Of a stretch of DNA of 64,000 nt, positions 56,736 to 64,000 are shown in pieces. This DNA comes from Cyanobacterium aponinum PCC 10605. GTDB lineage: Bacteria > Cyanobacteriota > Cyanobacteriia > Cyanobacteriales > Cyanobacteriaceae. Each line of letters starts with the position of its first letter. The stretch's first letter is position 1. The position numbers and the translations under genes are program-made. The notes under the pieces are model-generated. The model searched no databases. It saw only the letters and a program-made list of their open reading frames with translations, and was not told where the DNA came from. The DNA lies in contig NC_019776.1 of assembly GCF_000317675.1 (NCBI RefSeq), forward strand, positions 930,001-994,000, in the 5' to 3' direction.

Positions 56736-58163
56736 TTAAGCGACTTGTGCATAAGATTTCTCTTCTAAAGCTATTAATTGAGGAATAATTTGATTGAGAT
56801 TTCCCGCCCCTAAAAATAAAGTTAAGTCTTCGGGTTCGAGAAAATCCGCAAGAAAATCCCTTAAACTATGCAGATTGGGTTGGAAATAAACTTCCTGATG
56901 ATATTTACTAATATAATCCGCCACTATTTCTCCATTAATACCCTCTGTATTTTTCTCCCCCGCACTGTAAATGTCTGTAACAATAACGACATCAGCTTGA
57001 GCAAAACACTGAGCAAAATCTTCCAAAAATGCTGAAGTGCGACTGTAGCGGTGGGGTTGGAAAATAGCAATTAATCTTTGAGCATCATACTGTTTCAGTC
57101 TAGCACGACCCGCCTGCAAAGTACATCGTATTTCACTGGGGTGATGGGCATAATCATCAATTAAAGTTGCACCCTGATAAGTGCCTTTATATTCAAAACG
57201 TCTTTTTGCTCCTTCAAAAGTGCTGAGGGCATCGGCAATAGTAGCAAAATTTAAACCTAATTTTCTGCCAACTGCGATCGCAGCTAAAGCATTACTGATA
57301 TTATGATCTCCAGAGAGTTCTAAGGAAATATTACCCAACCAGATACCATTTTCCCAAACTTCTGCTTCACTACCATAAGGACTATGAACGATATTTGTAG
57401 CAATATAATTAGCCCCAGATTGAGGGTTTAAACTGTAGGTAATATCTGCTTGAATATACTTACGGGTGATAGGACAGTCAACACAAGCAATGACATTTTT
57501 AGACTGATGAGCAAATTGTCGAAAAATACCAACTAACTGATCTAAAGATTCATAATGATCAGGATGATCTAATTCTATATTAGTAATAATACCAAATTCA
57601 GGGTGATGCTGCACTAAAGAACCATCAGACTCATCCGCCTCCGCCACCAAATAATTACTTTCCCCTAAACGAGCATTTCCTTCCCATGCACTTACTTCGC
57701 CACCAATAATAACGGTAGGATCTAAACCAGACTCTAATAATAAATAAGCAATTAAACTGCTAGTGGTGGTTTTACCATGAGTTCCCGCTACCGCAACACT
57801 TTTGTAATCTTTAATAAGAGCGGCTAATAAATCTGAGCGATGATAAATAGGATAACCTTGTGCGATCGCTTCTTTGTATTCTGGGTTATCCTGATTAATA
57901 GCAGTAGAACAAACTACCTGAACCTCTTGCTTATGGTAATGTCCATGATTTCCCCATGAAATACGCTCAAAATTTTCTGCATTCTGACTAGTAAAAATAG
58001 TTGCACCAACTGCCTCTAAACGATTAGTAATATGACTAGCACGAATATCTGACCCAGAAACAGGCAACTCTCTTTTTGCCAAAATATAAGCCAAAGCCGA
58101 CATACCAATTCCACCGATACCAATGAAGTGGAAAGGCTTACCTTGTAGATCTATTCCTGACAT
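56736..58163 (-). CDS. murC: UDP-N-acetylmuramate--L-alanine ligase
   Basis: ATP-dependent ligase adding the first amino acid of the peptidoglycan stem. HFIGIGGIGMSALAYIL binds UDP-MurNAc, AGTHGKTTTSSLI is the P-loop, EADESDGSLV and DDYAHHPSEI are family motifs. 475 residues. AGGAG eight bases before the ATG supports MSGIDLQ as the start; a GTG six codons upstream is weaker. Confidence 0.97.
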   Translation of the reverse strand: MSGIDLQGKPFHFIGIGGIGMSALAYILAKRELPVSGSDIRASHITNRLEAVGATIFTSQNAENFERISWGNHGHYHKQEVQVVCSTAINQDNPEYKEAIAQGYPIYHRSDLLAALIKDYKSVAVAGTHGKTTTSSLIAYLLLESGLDPTVIIGGEVSAWEGNARLGESNYLVAEADESDGSLVQHHPEFGIITNIELDHPDHYESLDQLVGIFRQFAHQSKNVIACVDCPITRKYIQADITYSLNPQSGANYIATNIVHSPYGSEAEVWENGIWLGNISLELSGDHNISNALAAIAVGRKLGLNFATIADALSTFEGAKRRFEYKGTYQGATLIDDYAHHPSEIRCTLQAGRARLKQYDAQRLIAIFQPHRYSRTSAFLEDFAQCFAQADVVIVTDIYSAGEKNTEGINGEIVADYISKYHQEVYFQPNLHSLRDFLADFLEPEDLTLFLGAGNLNQIIPQLIALEEKSYAQVA

Positions 58164-58400
58164 TTTCTTTGCTCCTATCACACCAAAATATTGTCGTTAT
58201 GATAAATTTGCTTTAATGATATACTGATTTTGGTAAATAATACCAAGATTTTCCCGATATTTTTTAATTATTTCATTCTATGGTGAAATGTCTTTAGGCT
58301 ACTGCAAAAAAAAGCAAATAAAAACTAGCCTATCTAATTTTGCTATAGCTTTATCCCCTCCCTAAAAACTTAATAACTTCACCAATAAATTATTTGCGAG

Positions 58401-59030
58401 GTGTTGGATTTGACCATAATCGATGCGAACACATTAGAATTAGACTTAAGTAAGTGTAATAAAAAATTAAAGATATTTCCCTTTGATCCCAGATTGTATA
58501 TCAAAAGGGGGATGATTTTTTTCAAATTAGCCCAACTAAATGAATCCCTTAAGGATTTTAACAAAGCAGAAGAATTAAACCCCCAATTAACTCCTTATTT
58601 ATGGCAGAGAGGACTAACTTACTATTACCTAGGAAAATACGCCAAAGCAGGAAGACAGTTTGAGTTAGATTTAAGCGTCAATTCTCAAGATATAGAAGAA
58701 ACTTTATGGTTATATCTAGCTATTGCTAAATTAGAAAACCCTCAAAATGCCCAGGAATGTTTACTACCAGTAAAATATGATACAAGGGGATTTATGAGAC
58801 AAATTTATCAAGTATTCGCAGGAAAATCTGATATTTCGACTTTGACGAACATTAATACTAACAGTAGTCTAAGAGAGGTATTTTTTTACTTTCTTTATGC
58901 AGGACTATATTATTTTGCTCACGAAGATAATTTTCAGGCTAATTTATATATTCAAAAAGCAATAGAAGTAAAAATCGATGATTATATGTGGTATCTAGCC
59001 TGTGTTCACTTAAACGTATTTAACAGATAA
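58401..59030 (+). CDS. TPR-repeat protein, unknown function
   Basis: A protein of up to 209 residues with at least two tetratricopeptide repeats near 28-95 (LYIKRGMIFFKLAQLNESLKDFNKAEELNP, LWQRGLTYYYLGKYAKAGRQFELDLSVN). A less regular helical tail follows (YFLYAGLYYFAHEDNFQANLYIQKAIEVKIDDYMWYLA). TPRs scaffold protein contacts; the partner is unknown. The start is uncertain: the GTG at 58401 has GCGAG almost touching it, and the TTG at 58404 is another choice. Confidence 0.72.
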   Translation: MLDLTIIDANTLELDLSKCNKKLKIFPFDPRLYIKRGMIFFKLAQLNESLKDFNKAEELNPQLTPYLWQRGLTYYYLGKYAKAGRQFELDLSVNSQDIEETLWLYLAIAKLENPQNAQECLLPVKYDTRGFMRQIYQVFAGKSDISTLTNINTNSSLREVFFYFLYAGLYYFAHEDNFQANLYIQKAIEVKIDDYMWYLACVHLNVFNR

Positions 59031-59054
59031 AAATGGTTCTATCACTTCTCGTCG

Positions 59055-59221
59055 TGTAAATTATTAGTTAGGGTAGGCAAGAGGCAATAGGCAATAGGCA
59101 ATAGGGGATTATTAAATAATAATTTATAAACTTTTATTTTTTATTTTACTATAAACACTATTCAATAAAGGTTATGGGAGTTATTCTTTATTAATTTATC
59201 ATAACCACACTCTGAAGAACC
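59055..59221 (+). repeat. Long inverted repeat, left copy
   Basis: About 167 bases that recur inverted at 61373-61545 with few mismatches. It contains a GGCAATA/GGCAAGA heptamer run (59077-59103), the palindromic ATTATTAAATAATAAT, and GGTTATG...CATAACC as an internal inverted pair. The two copies enclose the beta-lactamase-like gene and the truncated cobN. Confidence 0.93.
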
Positions 59222-59302
59222 ATAAAAATTGATTACTCACAACTGTACAAAGTTGAGTTATAACTAGATAATTAAATAAACTTTGACCGTAGATAATAAT
59301 TA

Positions 59303-60586
59303 ATGGGGGGGAATATTTTGGCTATTTTTTTATCTCGAACTCATGGGGAAAATAATTATAGACGTAAGGCTTCAGGCACGAGAGCAAATAGAAGAAATAT
59401 AAAATCAAAAGTAGCCCAAACACAAACTAATAAAAGGCTAATTAGGAAAACAAACGCCCCATACACATCCATTACTCAGGAAAATATCGTTACTCAAGCA
59501 AAAGAGCAACAAAATTTAGTCAATATTATCCTTAATAATGTTTTTCGTTTAACCATTTTTGGTGTCGGTATTGGGACTATTTTTGGTAGTGTCTTGGCTA
59601 ATACTGATTTAACTAAACCTCTATTTCCGAAAATTGATATTCCCTTTGTTGATAGAGTTGCCCAAAATACATCTGTAAATCAAGAAACTAATTCCAGTCA
59701 AGAGAGTAAACCCCTTGCTTATACTCCTGAAGTAAGTAGCAATCCAGAAGAATTAAAGTTTTCAGAAGAATTAACGGCTTTAAGAAGCAAATTTGATACT
59801 CTTAGGGCAAAATATCCTCAATTAGAACCCGGAGCGTTTTTTGTTGATTTAGATAATGGTGCTTATGTTAACTATAATGGCATTGCTCCTTTTCCCGCCG
59901 CTAGTACTATTAAAATACCCGTTTTAGTGGCTTTTCTCCAAGATATTGATGAGGGGAAAATTTATCTTGATGAAAAACTAACAATGACAGAAGCCAACAG
60001 AGTTCCTCATTCTGGTAATATGCAATATCAACCCTTAGGAACACAGTTTACTGCTCTTTATACTGCCACAGAAATGATCATTAATAGTGATAATACCGCC
60101 ACAGAAATGATTATTGAGCGATTGGGTGGTAAAGATGAGTTAAATAAACGTTTTCAAGAATGGGGTTTAGAAAATACTGTTATTCGTAATCTTTTGCCTG
60201 ATTTAGAAGGTACAAATACCACTAGCCCCAGAGATTTAGGTATTCTCTTAGCTAAAGTTAATCAAGGTGATTTGTTGTCTGTGCGATCGCGCGATCGCCT
60301 CTTAGAAATAATGCGACGGACAAAAACTCAAACCTTACTACCTCAGGGATTAGAGAATAACGCCATCATTGCCCATAAAACAGGAGATATAGGCACAGTT
60401 TTAGGAGACGCAGGTATAATCGATATGCCCACAGGAAAACGCTATATTGGGGCGGTTTTAGTCAAACGTCCTCACAATGATTACTCAGCTAGAACCTTAA
60501 TTCAAGAAATTTCCCGCACTGCCTACCAACATTTTAAATGGTATCTTGCCCGTCCTCCCATAAGTAGCAATGAAACTAGCCAATAA
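59303..60586 (+). CDS. Class A beta-lactamase-like serine hydrolase
   Basis: A 427-residue protein with a basic N-terminus, one membrane helix (about 82-102: LTIFGVGIGTIFGSVLA) and a periplasmic serine-hydrolase domain. The motifs are SxxK (PAASTIKIPV), SDN (INSDNTATEMI) and KTG (AHKTGDIGTVLGD). An ExxLN-type omega loop is not evident: the region reads DLEGTNTTSPRDLG. It may be a beta-lactamase or a related penicillin-interactive hydrolase; cyanobacteria have many of these. No SD. HIP1 occurs as a tandem pair inside the gene. Confidence 0.88.
   Translation: MGGNILAIFLSRTHGENNYRRKASGTRANRRNIKSKVAQTQTNKRLIRKTNAPYTSITQENIVTQAKEQQNLVNIILNNVFRLTIFGVGIGTIFGSVLANTDLTKPLFPKIDIPFVDRVAQNTSVNQETNSSQESKPLAYTPEVSSNPEELKFSEELTALRSKFDTLRAKYPQLEPGAFFVDLDNGAYVNYNGIAPFPAASTIKIPVLVAFLQDIDEGKIYLDEKLTMTEANRVPHSGNMQYQPLGTQFTALYTATEMIINSDNTATEMIIERLGGKDELNKRFQEWGLENTVIRNLLPDLEGTNTTSPRDLGILLAKVNQGDLLSVRSRDRLLEIMRRTKTQTLLPQGLENNAIIAHKTGDIGTVLGDAGIIDMPTGKRYIGAVLVKRPHNDYSARTLIQEISRTAYQHFKWYLARPPISSNETSQ
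60283..60298. repeat. HIP1 sites (GCGATCGC), tandem pair
   Basis: Two HIP1 octamers back to back inside the beta-lactamase-like gene. I count more than 30 HIP1 sites in the window, for example 1794, 2780, 3996, 4199, 25838, 40664 and 57272, mostly within genes. This density is typical of many cyanobacterial chromosomes. Confidence 0.9.
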
Positions 60587-60635
60587 ATAAGGGGTTTGGG
60601 TTTCGGAGTTATGAAAGAGGTGAGGTTTCAGGTTT

Positions 60636-60760
60636 AGGGGAGTAATGAGTAACGAGTAACGAGTAATGAGTAACGAGTAATGAGTAATGAGTAACGAGTA
60701 ACGAGTGTTCGGAGTTATTAATTATTCACTATTCACTATTCACTATTCACTATTTACTTT
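60636..60760. repeat. Heptamer array GAGTAAC / GAGTAAT / TATTCAC
   Basis: About ten units of GAGTAAC or GAGTAAT (60640-60707) followed by four or five TATTCAC-type units (60721-60755) between the beta-lactamase-like gene and the cobN fragment. Confidence 0.9.
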
Positions 60761-60791
60761 GCCTTTTATTACATAACTTTTTAATTGAAAT

Positions 60792-61349
60792 ATGCACCGC
60801 ATACCAGCTACACCCGGGGGATGGAATCCTGATACAGAAGGGGTAATTTTTATCGAACAAAATCCCGCCCCAATTATTTTCATTACCAGTGCTGATACAG
60901 ATATTCAAACTACAGCCGCCTGTTTAGAAAAACTACCAGAGGATTTTCCGTCCATGAGAGTAGTAAATTTATTACAATTGCAACAAGAATTAACCATTGA
61001 TACCTATGCAGAAGAAGTTTTATCCCATGCCAAAGTAATTATTCTGCGACTATTAGGAGGGAGAAGTTATTGGAGTTATGGCTTAGAAGTTTGTAAAGAT
61101 ACAGTTTCTCAAACTAACGCATCTTTATTTATTCTACCGGGAGACGATCGCCCCGATGCAGAATTATTTAGTCAGTCGAATATGTCCATTTCTCAGGTTA
61201 ATTTATTATGGCGTTACTTGACAGAGGGAGGGGTAGAAAACTTCGCTAATGGTTTTAAATTTATTGCTAATACTTGCTTAAACACTAATTATTCTTATCA
61301 ACTTCCTTTAGAAATTCCCCGCTTAGGTATTTATAGTTGTTTCAATTAA
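60792..61349 (+). pseudogene. cobN: N-terminal fragment of cobaltochelatase subunit CobN
   Basis: 185 residues that match only the beginning of CobN (normally about 1,200-1,300): MHRIPATPGGWNPDTEGVIF, ITSADTDIQTTAACLEKLP, VNLLQLQQELTIDTYAEEVL, ILRLLGGRSYWSYGLEVCKD and LPGDDRPDAELFSQS. The frame ends with PRLGIYSCFN and a stop 23 bases before the inverted repeat at 61373. No further CobN sequence follows in the window in any frame I could see. CobN inserts cobalt in aerobic corrin synthesis; this fragment lacks most of the protein and should be inactive. Confidence 0.88.
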
Positions 61350-61704
61350 GTTTAAGATAAATTGATAAATTTGGTTCTTCTACAGTGGTTATGATAAATT
61401 AATAAAAAATAACTTCCATAACCTTTATTGAATAGTGTTTAGAGTAAAATAAAAACTAAAAGTTTATAAATTATTATTTAATAATCCCCTATTGCCTATT
61501 GCCTCTTGCCTCTTGCCTCTTGCCTACCCTAACGAATAATTTACATACTCAAATTGATAGAGCCATAAATTTCGTTAAGACTAATAAATGTTTATAAAAG
61601 ATTTGACTGAAACTGAGAACTTATCTAAACCTGATATTTTTGCTGAACAACTGAAGTAATTTTTACTCCCAATCCTAAACTTTGAACTCCGAACTCAGTT
61701 TGAA
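61350..61704. other. Spacer with right inverted repeat
   Basis: Contains the right inverted repeat (61373-61545) and a 23-codon ORF (61588-61659, MFIKDLTETENLSKPDIFAE...) with no support. No continuation of cobN. Confidence 0.6.
61373..61545 (-). repeat. Long inverted repeat, right copy
   Basis: Inverse of 59055-59221. It has one additional heptamer (GGCAAGA) and scattered single-base differences. Its outer end is at TGTAAATTATT on the minus strand and its inner end at GAAGAACC. Confidence 0.93.
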
Positions 61705-62859
61705 TTAATTACTAATTTTAAATAATAAAAACTGATTTTTTTGTTTACTATTCCCAGAAAAATTATTATCACTAACAAGAATCAAACTTTGACTACCATC
61801 AGGGAAACGACCACCAAGAGTCATTCCTTCTAAATTATCTAATTTTATCCCTAATTGTTTTAAATCTAATAGTAATTTTTTCTTAATAGGAATAATATTT
61901 TCGACATTTCCAGAAATTGATTTTTGACCAGAAATATCATTAGCATTTCCTATTACCAATTGAAAAATTTTTGCACCATATCCCCTTAAGCCAAAAGTTC
62001 TTTCTAAACTTAATAAATAACCTTCATCTGGCAGTGATAATAAATCGGCAACACCATTATACAAGGTGCTAAAAGAAGGTTCATCAATGGTGTATAAATG
62101 TTCTCCAATCAATACAGGATCGCCAAAAGGATTGATCACATAATGTAAAAAACGAGATCTTAAAACGGTTAAAGGATTTTTCAAATCCACATCTTGAACT
62201 AACGCTGATTCTGTAACGGTGAATAAGCGAAAAGGGTCATTTGGCATAAATCCATTGGCTTTAATGGTTAAAGATTCTAATCCTAAATTATTTTCAATAC
62301 CTTTTTTTTCACCTGTTTTAGGAATGTATCTTTCGGGTATTCTTACAGAATTTAATAAATTTCCTTCTAAATCATATTCATTAATAAAAGCAGGAATATT
62401 TTTATTTGTAACCCCTTCACTACTAATAAATAAACTGTTGTGAGGACTGAATGCTATCCCCTCTGTATCAGTGGTATTTTCTTGATAAAGTTCTCCTTTT
62501 TTATCTCTTAAAAAGGTAACATTTTCGATTTTTATATTCTCTATTTTTTCTCCTTCGATATTTATTTTAACTGTGTAAAAACGAGCAGGAGAAATATTAG
62601 CTCTATCATCAGAAATTAAATAATAAACATCTTCTTTCGGGTTATAAGTTATTCCTGATAAACCGCCAATCACAGTATCTTTATAATTACTTTCTTTGAG
62701 AGTATATTCCCCTAAAAATTCTATCTTTAAATCTAAGAAAGTGCGATCGACTTCTGCTAAAGACTTTAAATCATAAAAAGGGAAAAGGAAAAAGAATAAA
62801 ACTAAAATAAAACCGATAAATCTGGTTCGAGAAATAGACATAAAAAAAATAAAGGGCAA
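61705..62859 (-). CDS. Esterase-like activity of phytase family protein
   Basis: A 384-residue exported protein (N-terminal hydrophobic signal about 5-28: TRFIGFILVLFFFLFPFYDL). The body is the PF13449 phytase-like propeller: GGLSGITYNPKEDVYYLISDDRANISPARFYTVKI, NTTDTEGIAFSPHNSLFISSEG, NLGLESLTIKANG and the closing NLEGMTLGGRFPDGSQSLILVSDNNFS. The enzymatic activity of most members is not established. Located just beyond the right inverted repeat. Confidence 0.88.
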   Translation of the reverse strand: MPFIFFMSISRTRFIGFILVLFFFLFPFYDLKSLAEVDRTFLDLKIEFLGEYTLKESNYKDTVIGGLSGITYNPKEDVYYLISDDRANISPARFYTVKINIEGEKIENIKIENVTFLRDKKGELYQENTTDTEGIAFSPHNSLFISSEGVTNKNIPAFINEYDLEGNLLNSVRIPERYIPKTGEKKGIENNLGLESLTIKANGFMPNDPFRLFTVTESALVQDVDLKNPLTVLRSRFLHYVINPFGDPVLIGEHLYTIDEPSFSTLYNGVADLLSLPDEGYLLSLERTFGLRGYGAKIFQLVIGNANDISGQKSISGNVENIIPIKKKLLLDLKQLGIKLDNLEGMTLGGRFPDGSQSLILVSDNNFSGNSKQKNQFLLFKISN

Positions 62860-62993
62860 GTTTATAACAATTTTAATCTTAATATGTGTAATGTGAATTA
62901 AATGGGGATTGTTAAATATTAAAGTGCGATCATTTTGTCGTTACCTTCAAAGTTCAGTTATTGTAGAAACAGACTCTATAAAACTCGATCGCA

Positions 62994-63244
62994 TCACTCA
63001 TAATGAGTCCACATTCGATATATCTTAATCAATTTTTCTTCTTCGATCACTTCATAAACTAACCTATGTTGCTTATTGATTCTTCTACTAATTAATCCTT
63101 TCATATCCCCTTTGAGTAGCTCATATTCAGGTGGATATTGATAAGGGTTATGGGTTATGATTTCAATGTTTTTTGTTTCAATCCGTTTGAAGATAACTTT
63201 TTCGCCTCTTTCTGCGCTTGTGTCATAAAAATTATCTTATACAC
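62994..63244 (-). pseudogene. YoeB/Txe-type toxin gene with frameshift
   Basis: The minus strand encodes MYKIIFMTQAQKEAKKLSSN then GLKQKT in one frame (GTG start at 63244, overlapping the antitoxin stop by one base). It continues in another frame as EIITHNPYQYPPEYELLKGD and SRRINKQHRLVYEVIEEEKL, ending RMWTHYE. Together they match a YoeB/Txe mRNA interferase; the break is in the A/T-rich stretch ACATTGAAATCATAAC around 63155-63170, with a few residues missing relative to the family. Unless it is a sequencing error or a programmed frameshift, the toxin is inactive. Confidence 0.82.
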
Positions 63245-63462
63245 TACCAATCTAGTTCCTCTAAGGTAACACCATTTTCAATCGGTTCTTTTCTAGCTTC
63301 TTTGATACTTTCAACCATTCCTGATAGAGACCTCAAATATTCATCATCACTAATATATTCAGATTCTTCTAAAATCCTTAATTCATTCTCTGAAAAATTC
63401 TTAAGAAGACTTATAAATTGTTCCTTGATGCGATCGTCTATTCTCAGAGTAATAGTTTTCAT
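63244..63462 (-). CDS. Antitoxin of the YoeB-type pair
   Basis: A 72-residue protein. The N-terminus MKTITLRIDDRIKEQFISLL resembles the strand and first helix of a ribbon-helix-helix DNA-binding domain; the acidic C-terminal part (ARKEPIENGVTLEELDW) is a typical toxin-binding tail. AAGTGAG precedes the ATG at 63462, which I prefer over a longer open frame. It is intact, while the toxin gene that overlaps its stop is frameshifted. Confidence 0.82.
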   Translation of the reverse strand: MKTITLRIDDRIKEQFISLLKNFSENELRILEESEYISDDEYLRSLSGMVESIKEARKEPIENGVTLEELDW

Positions 63463-63594
63463 CTCACTTAATATTATTCCCTGACTGTTCGCCCATTCAT
63501 TATATCCCAATAATTTATAAAATTGAAAAGCGATCGCACTTATGATCTAAGATAAATTAGAATAAATAAAAATTATAGTAATGAGGTTTTAAAT

Positions 63595-63780
63595 ATGACA
63601 ACAAAATTAGCTGAAATTAAAGAAATGATTTTTCAACTTCCTCCAGAAGAAATAAATCAATTAATCAGAGAAGTTAATGAGACAATATCAACAAAAGATT
63701 TTATGAAATTAGCCGAAACAGGATTTCAGGAATGGAATGATCCAGAGGAGGATATTTATAACAATGATACCGAAAATTAG
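63595..63780 (+). CDS. Putative antitoxin of a PemK/MazF-type pair
   Basis: A 61-residue helical protein (MTTKLAEIKEMIFQLPPEEI, EVNETISTKDFMKLAETGFQEWNDPEED). GAGG stands eight bases before the start. Its end overlaps the start of the next gene by 17 bases. The function is inferred from this pairing. Confidence 0.75.
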   Translation: MTTKLAEIKEMIFQLPPEEINQLIREVNETISTKDFMKLAETGFQEWNDPEEDIYNNDTEN

Positions 63781-64000
63781 AGAAATCTGGTTAGTTTCTT
63801 TTTCTTTTAGTGATTTAACAGCCACAAAACTTCGTCCAGCTTTAGTCATTGCTAATCATAGAGAAGAAATAATTATTATCGGAATATTCTCAAAAATACC
63901 CCATGAAACTTTAAAAGAAACTTGGGTTTTAGTTTCCGAAAATAATCCACAATTTCAAGAAACAGGATTGAAAAAAACTTCTTTAATTAGGGCTGATAAA
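63764..64000 (+). CDS. PemK/MazF-like toxin, partial
   Basis: 79 residues to the window edge: MIPKIREIWLVSFSFSDLTA, KLRPALVIANHREEIIIIGI and KKTSLIRADK. The pattern of W-L-V near the start, RPALVI and SLIRADK is that of the MazF/PemK endoribonuclease fold. The last 30 or so residues are outside the window. Confidence 0.8.
   Translation, partial: MIPKIREIWLVSFSFSDLTATKLRPALVIANHREEIIIIGIFSKIPHETLKETWVLVSENNPQFQETGLKKTSLIRADK

Noticed and set aside
59055-61545. Composite transposon carrying beta-lactamase
   Set aside because: The repeats are too short to code a transposase and none lies inside; I keep it as an unexplained inverted repeat.
59055-61545. Simple inversion that split cobN
   Set aside because: Flipping the segment back would place the cobN fragment next to the TPR gene, which has no CobN sequence, so inversion alone does not restore it.
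61588-61659. 23-codon ORF MFIKDLTETENLS... as a peptide leader
   Set aside because: No SD, no partner gene for modification or export, and it ends after 23 residues without a core peptide.

Overview
The window is a piece of a low-GC unicellular cyanobacterial chromosome. Evidence: a cyanobacterial-order ATP synthase operon (atp1-I-H-G-F-D-A-C with duplicated b/b' subunits), photosystem I psaK, the NDH-1 subunit ndhS, zwf with its cyanobacterial partner opcA, an FtsY with a long acidic N-domain, and many copies of the cyanobacterial palindrome GCGATCGC (HIP1; I count more than 30). Gene content, AT-richness and repeat style fit the Cyanobacterium/Geminocystis neighbourhood, but the genus is an inference.

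Layout. 0-3.5 kb: a CPBP-type membrane protease, a zinc-ribbon/PP2C phosphatase, tRNA-Gly(TCC) with a clear promoter. 3.5-9.9 kb: the complete atp operon on the minus strand, closed by a hairpin/T-tract terminator. 10-15.4 kb: a PIN-type toxin-antitoxin pair, a cysteine-less Rrf2 regulator, ftsY, an ECF sigma/anti-sigma pair, then a solitary TnpB element next to an orphan IS200/IS605-type end hairpin. 15.6-26 kb: RluA pseudouridine synthase, ndhS, ctpA-like protease, a TPR lytic transglycosylase, an unknown HTH/RHH protein, an ADP-ribosylglycohydrolase and lpxC. 26.2-33.3 kb: three consecutive signalling genes (REC-PAS-GGDEF, hybrid histidine kinase, FHA-PAS-GGDEF-EAL). 33.6-48 kb: trpF, psaK, tRNA-Met, zwf-opcA, acpP-fabF, DUF3750, hypE, a DEP protein, a TVP38/TMEM64 protein paired with a disulfide oxidoreductase, tRNA-Thr, a histidine phosphatase and a GST. 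48-59 kb: gyrA, an M61 peptidase, unknown genes, murC-murB, a TPR protein. 59-64 kb is accessory in character: a class A beta-lactamase-like gene and a truncated cobN lie between two ~170-bp near-identical inverted repeats, followed by a phytase-like esterase, a YoeB-type toxin gene with a frameshift beside an intact antitoxin, and the start of a PemK/MazF-type module.

Most individual genes are ordinary housekeeping. The unusual material is in the spacers: several families of dispersed, structured repeats (heptameric tandem arrays, a gene-3'-end hairpin repeat, a perfect 20-bp palindrome, a C-rich element), the orphan IS200/IS605 end, and the inverted repeat beside truncated cobN. I found no CRISPR array, no rRNA and no prophage. 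I did not find a convincing wholly new multi-gene system; the best candidates for something undescribed are the inverted-repeat-flanked segment, the 50-bp structured repeat behind fabF and trpF, and the HTH/RHH gene near 23.2 kb.
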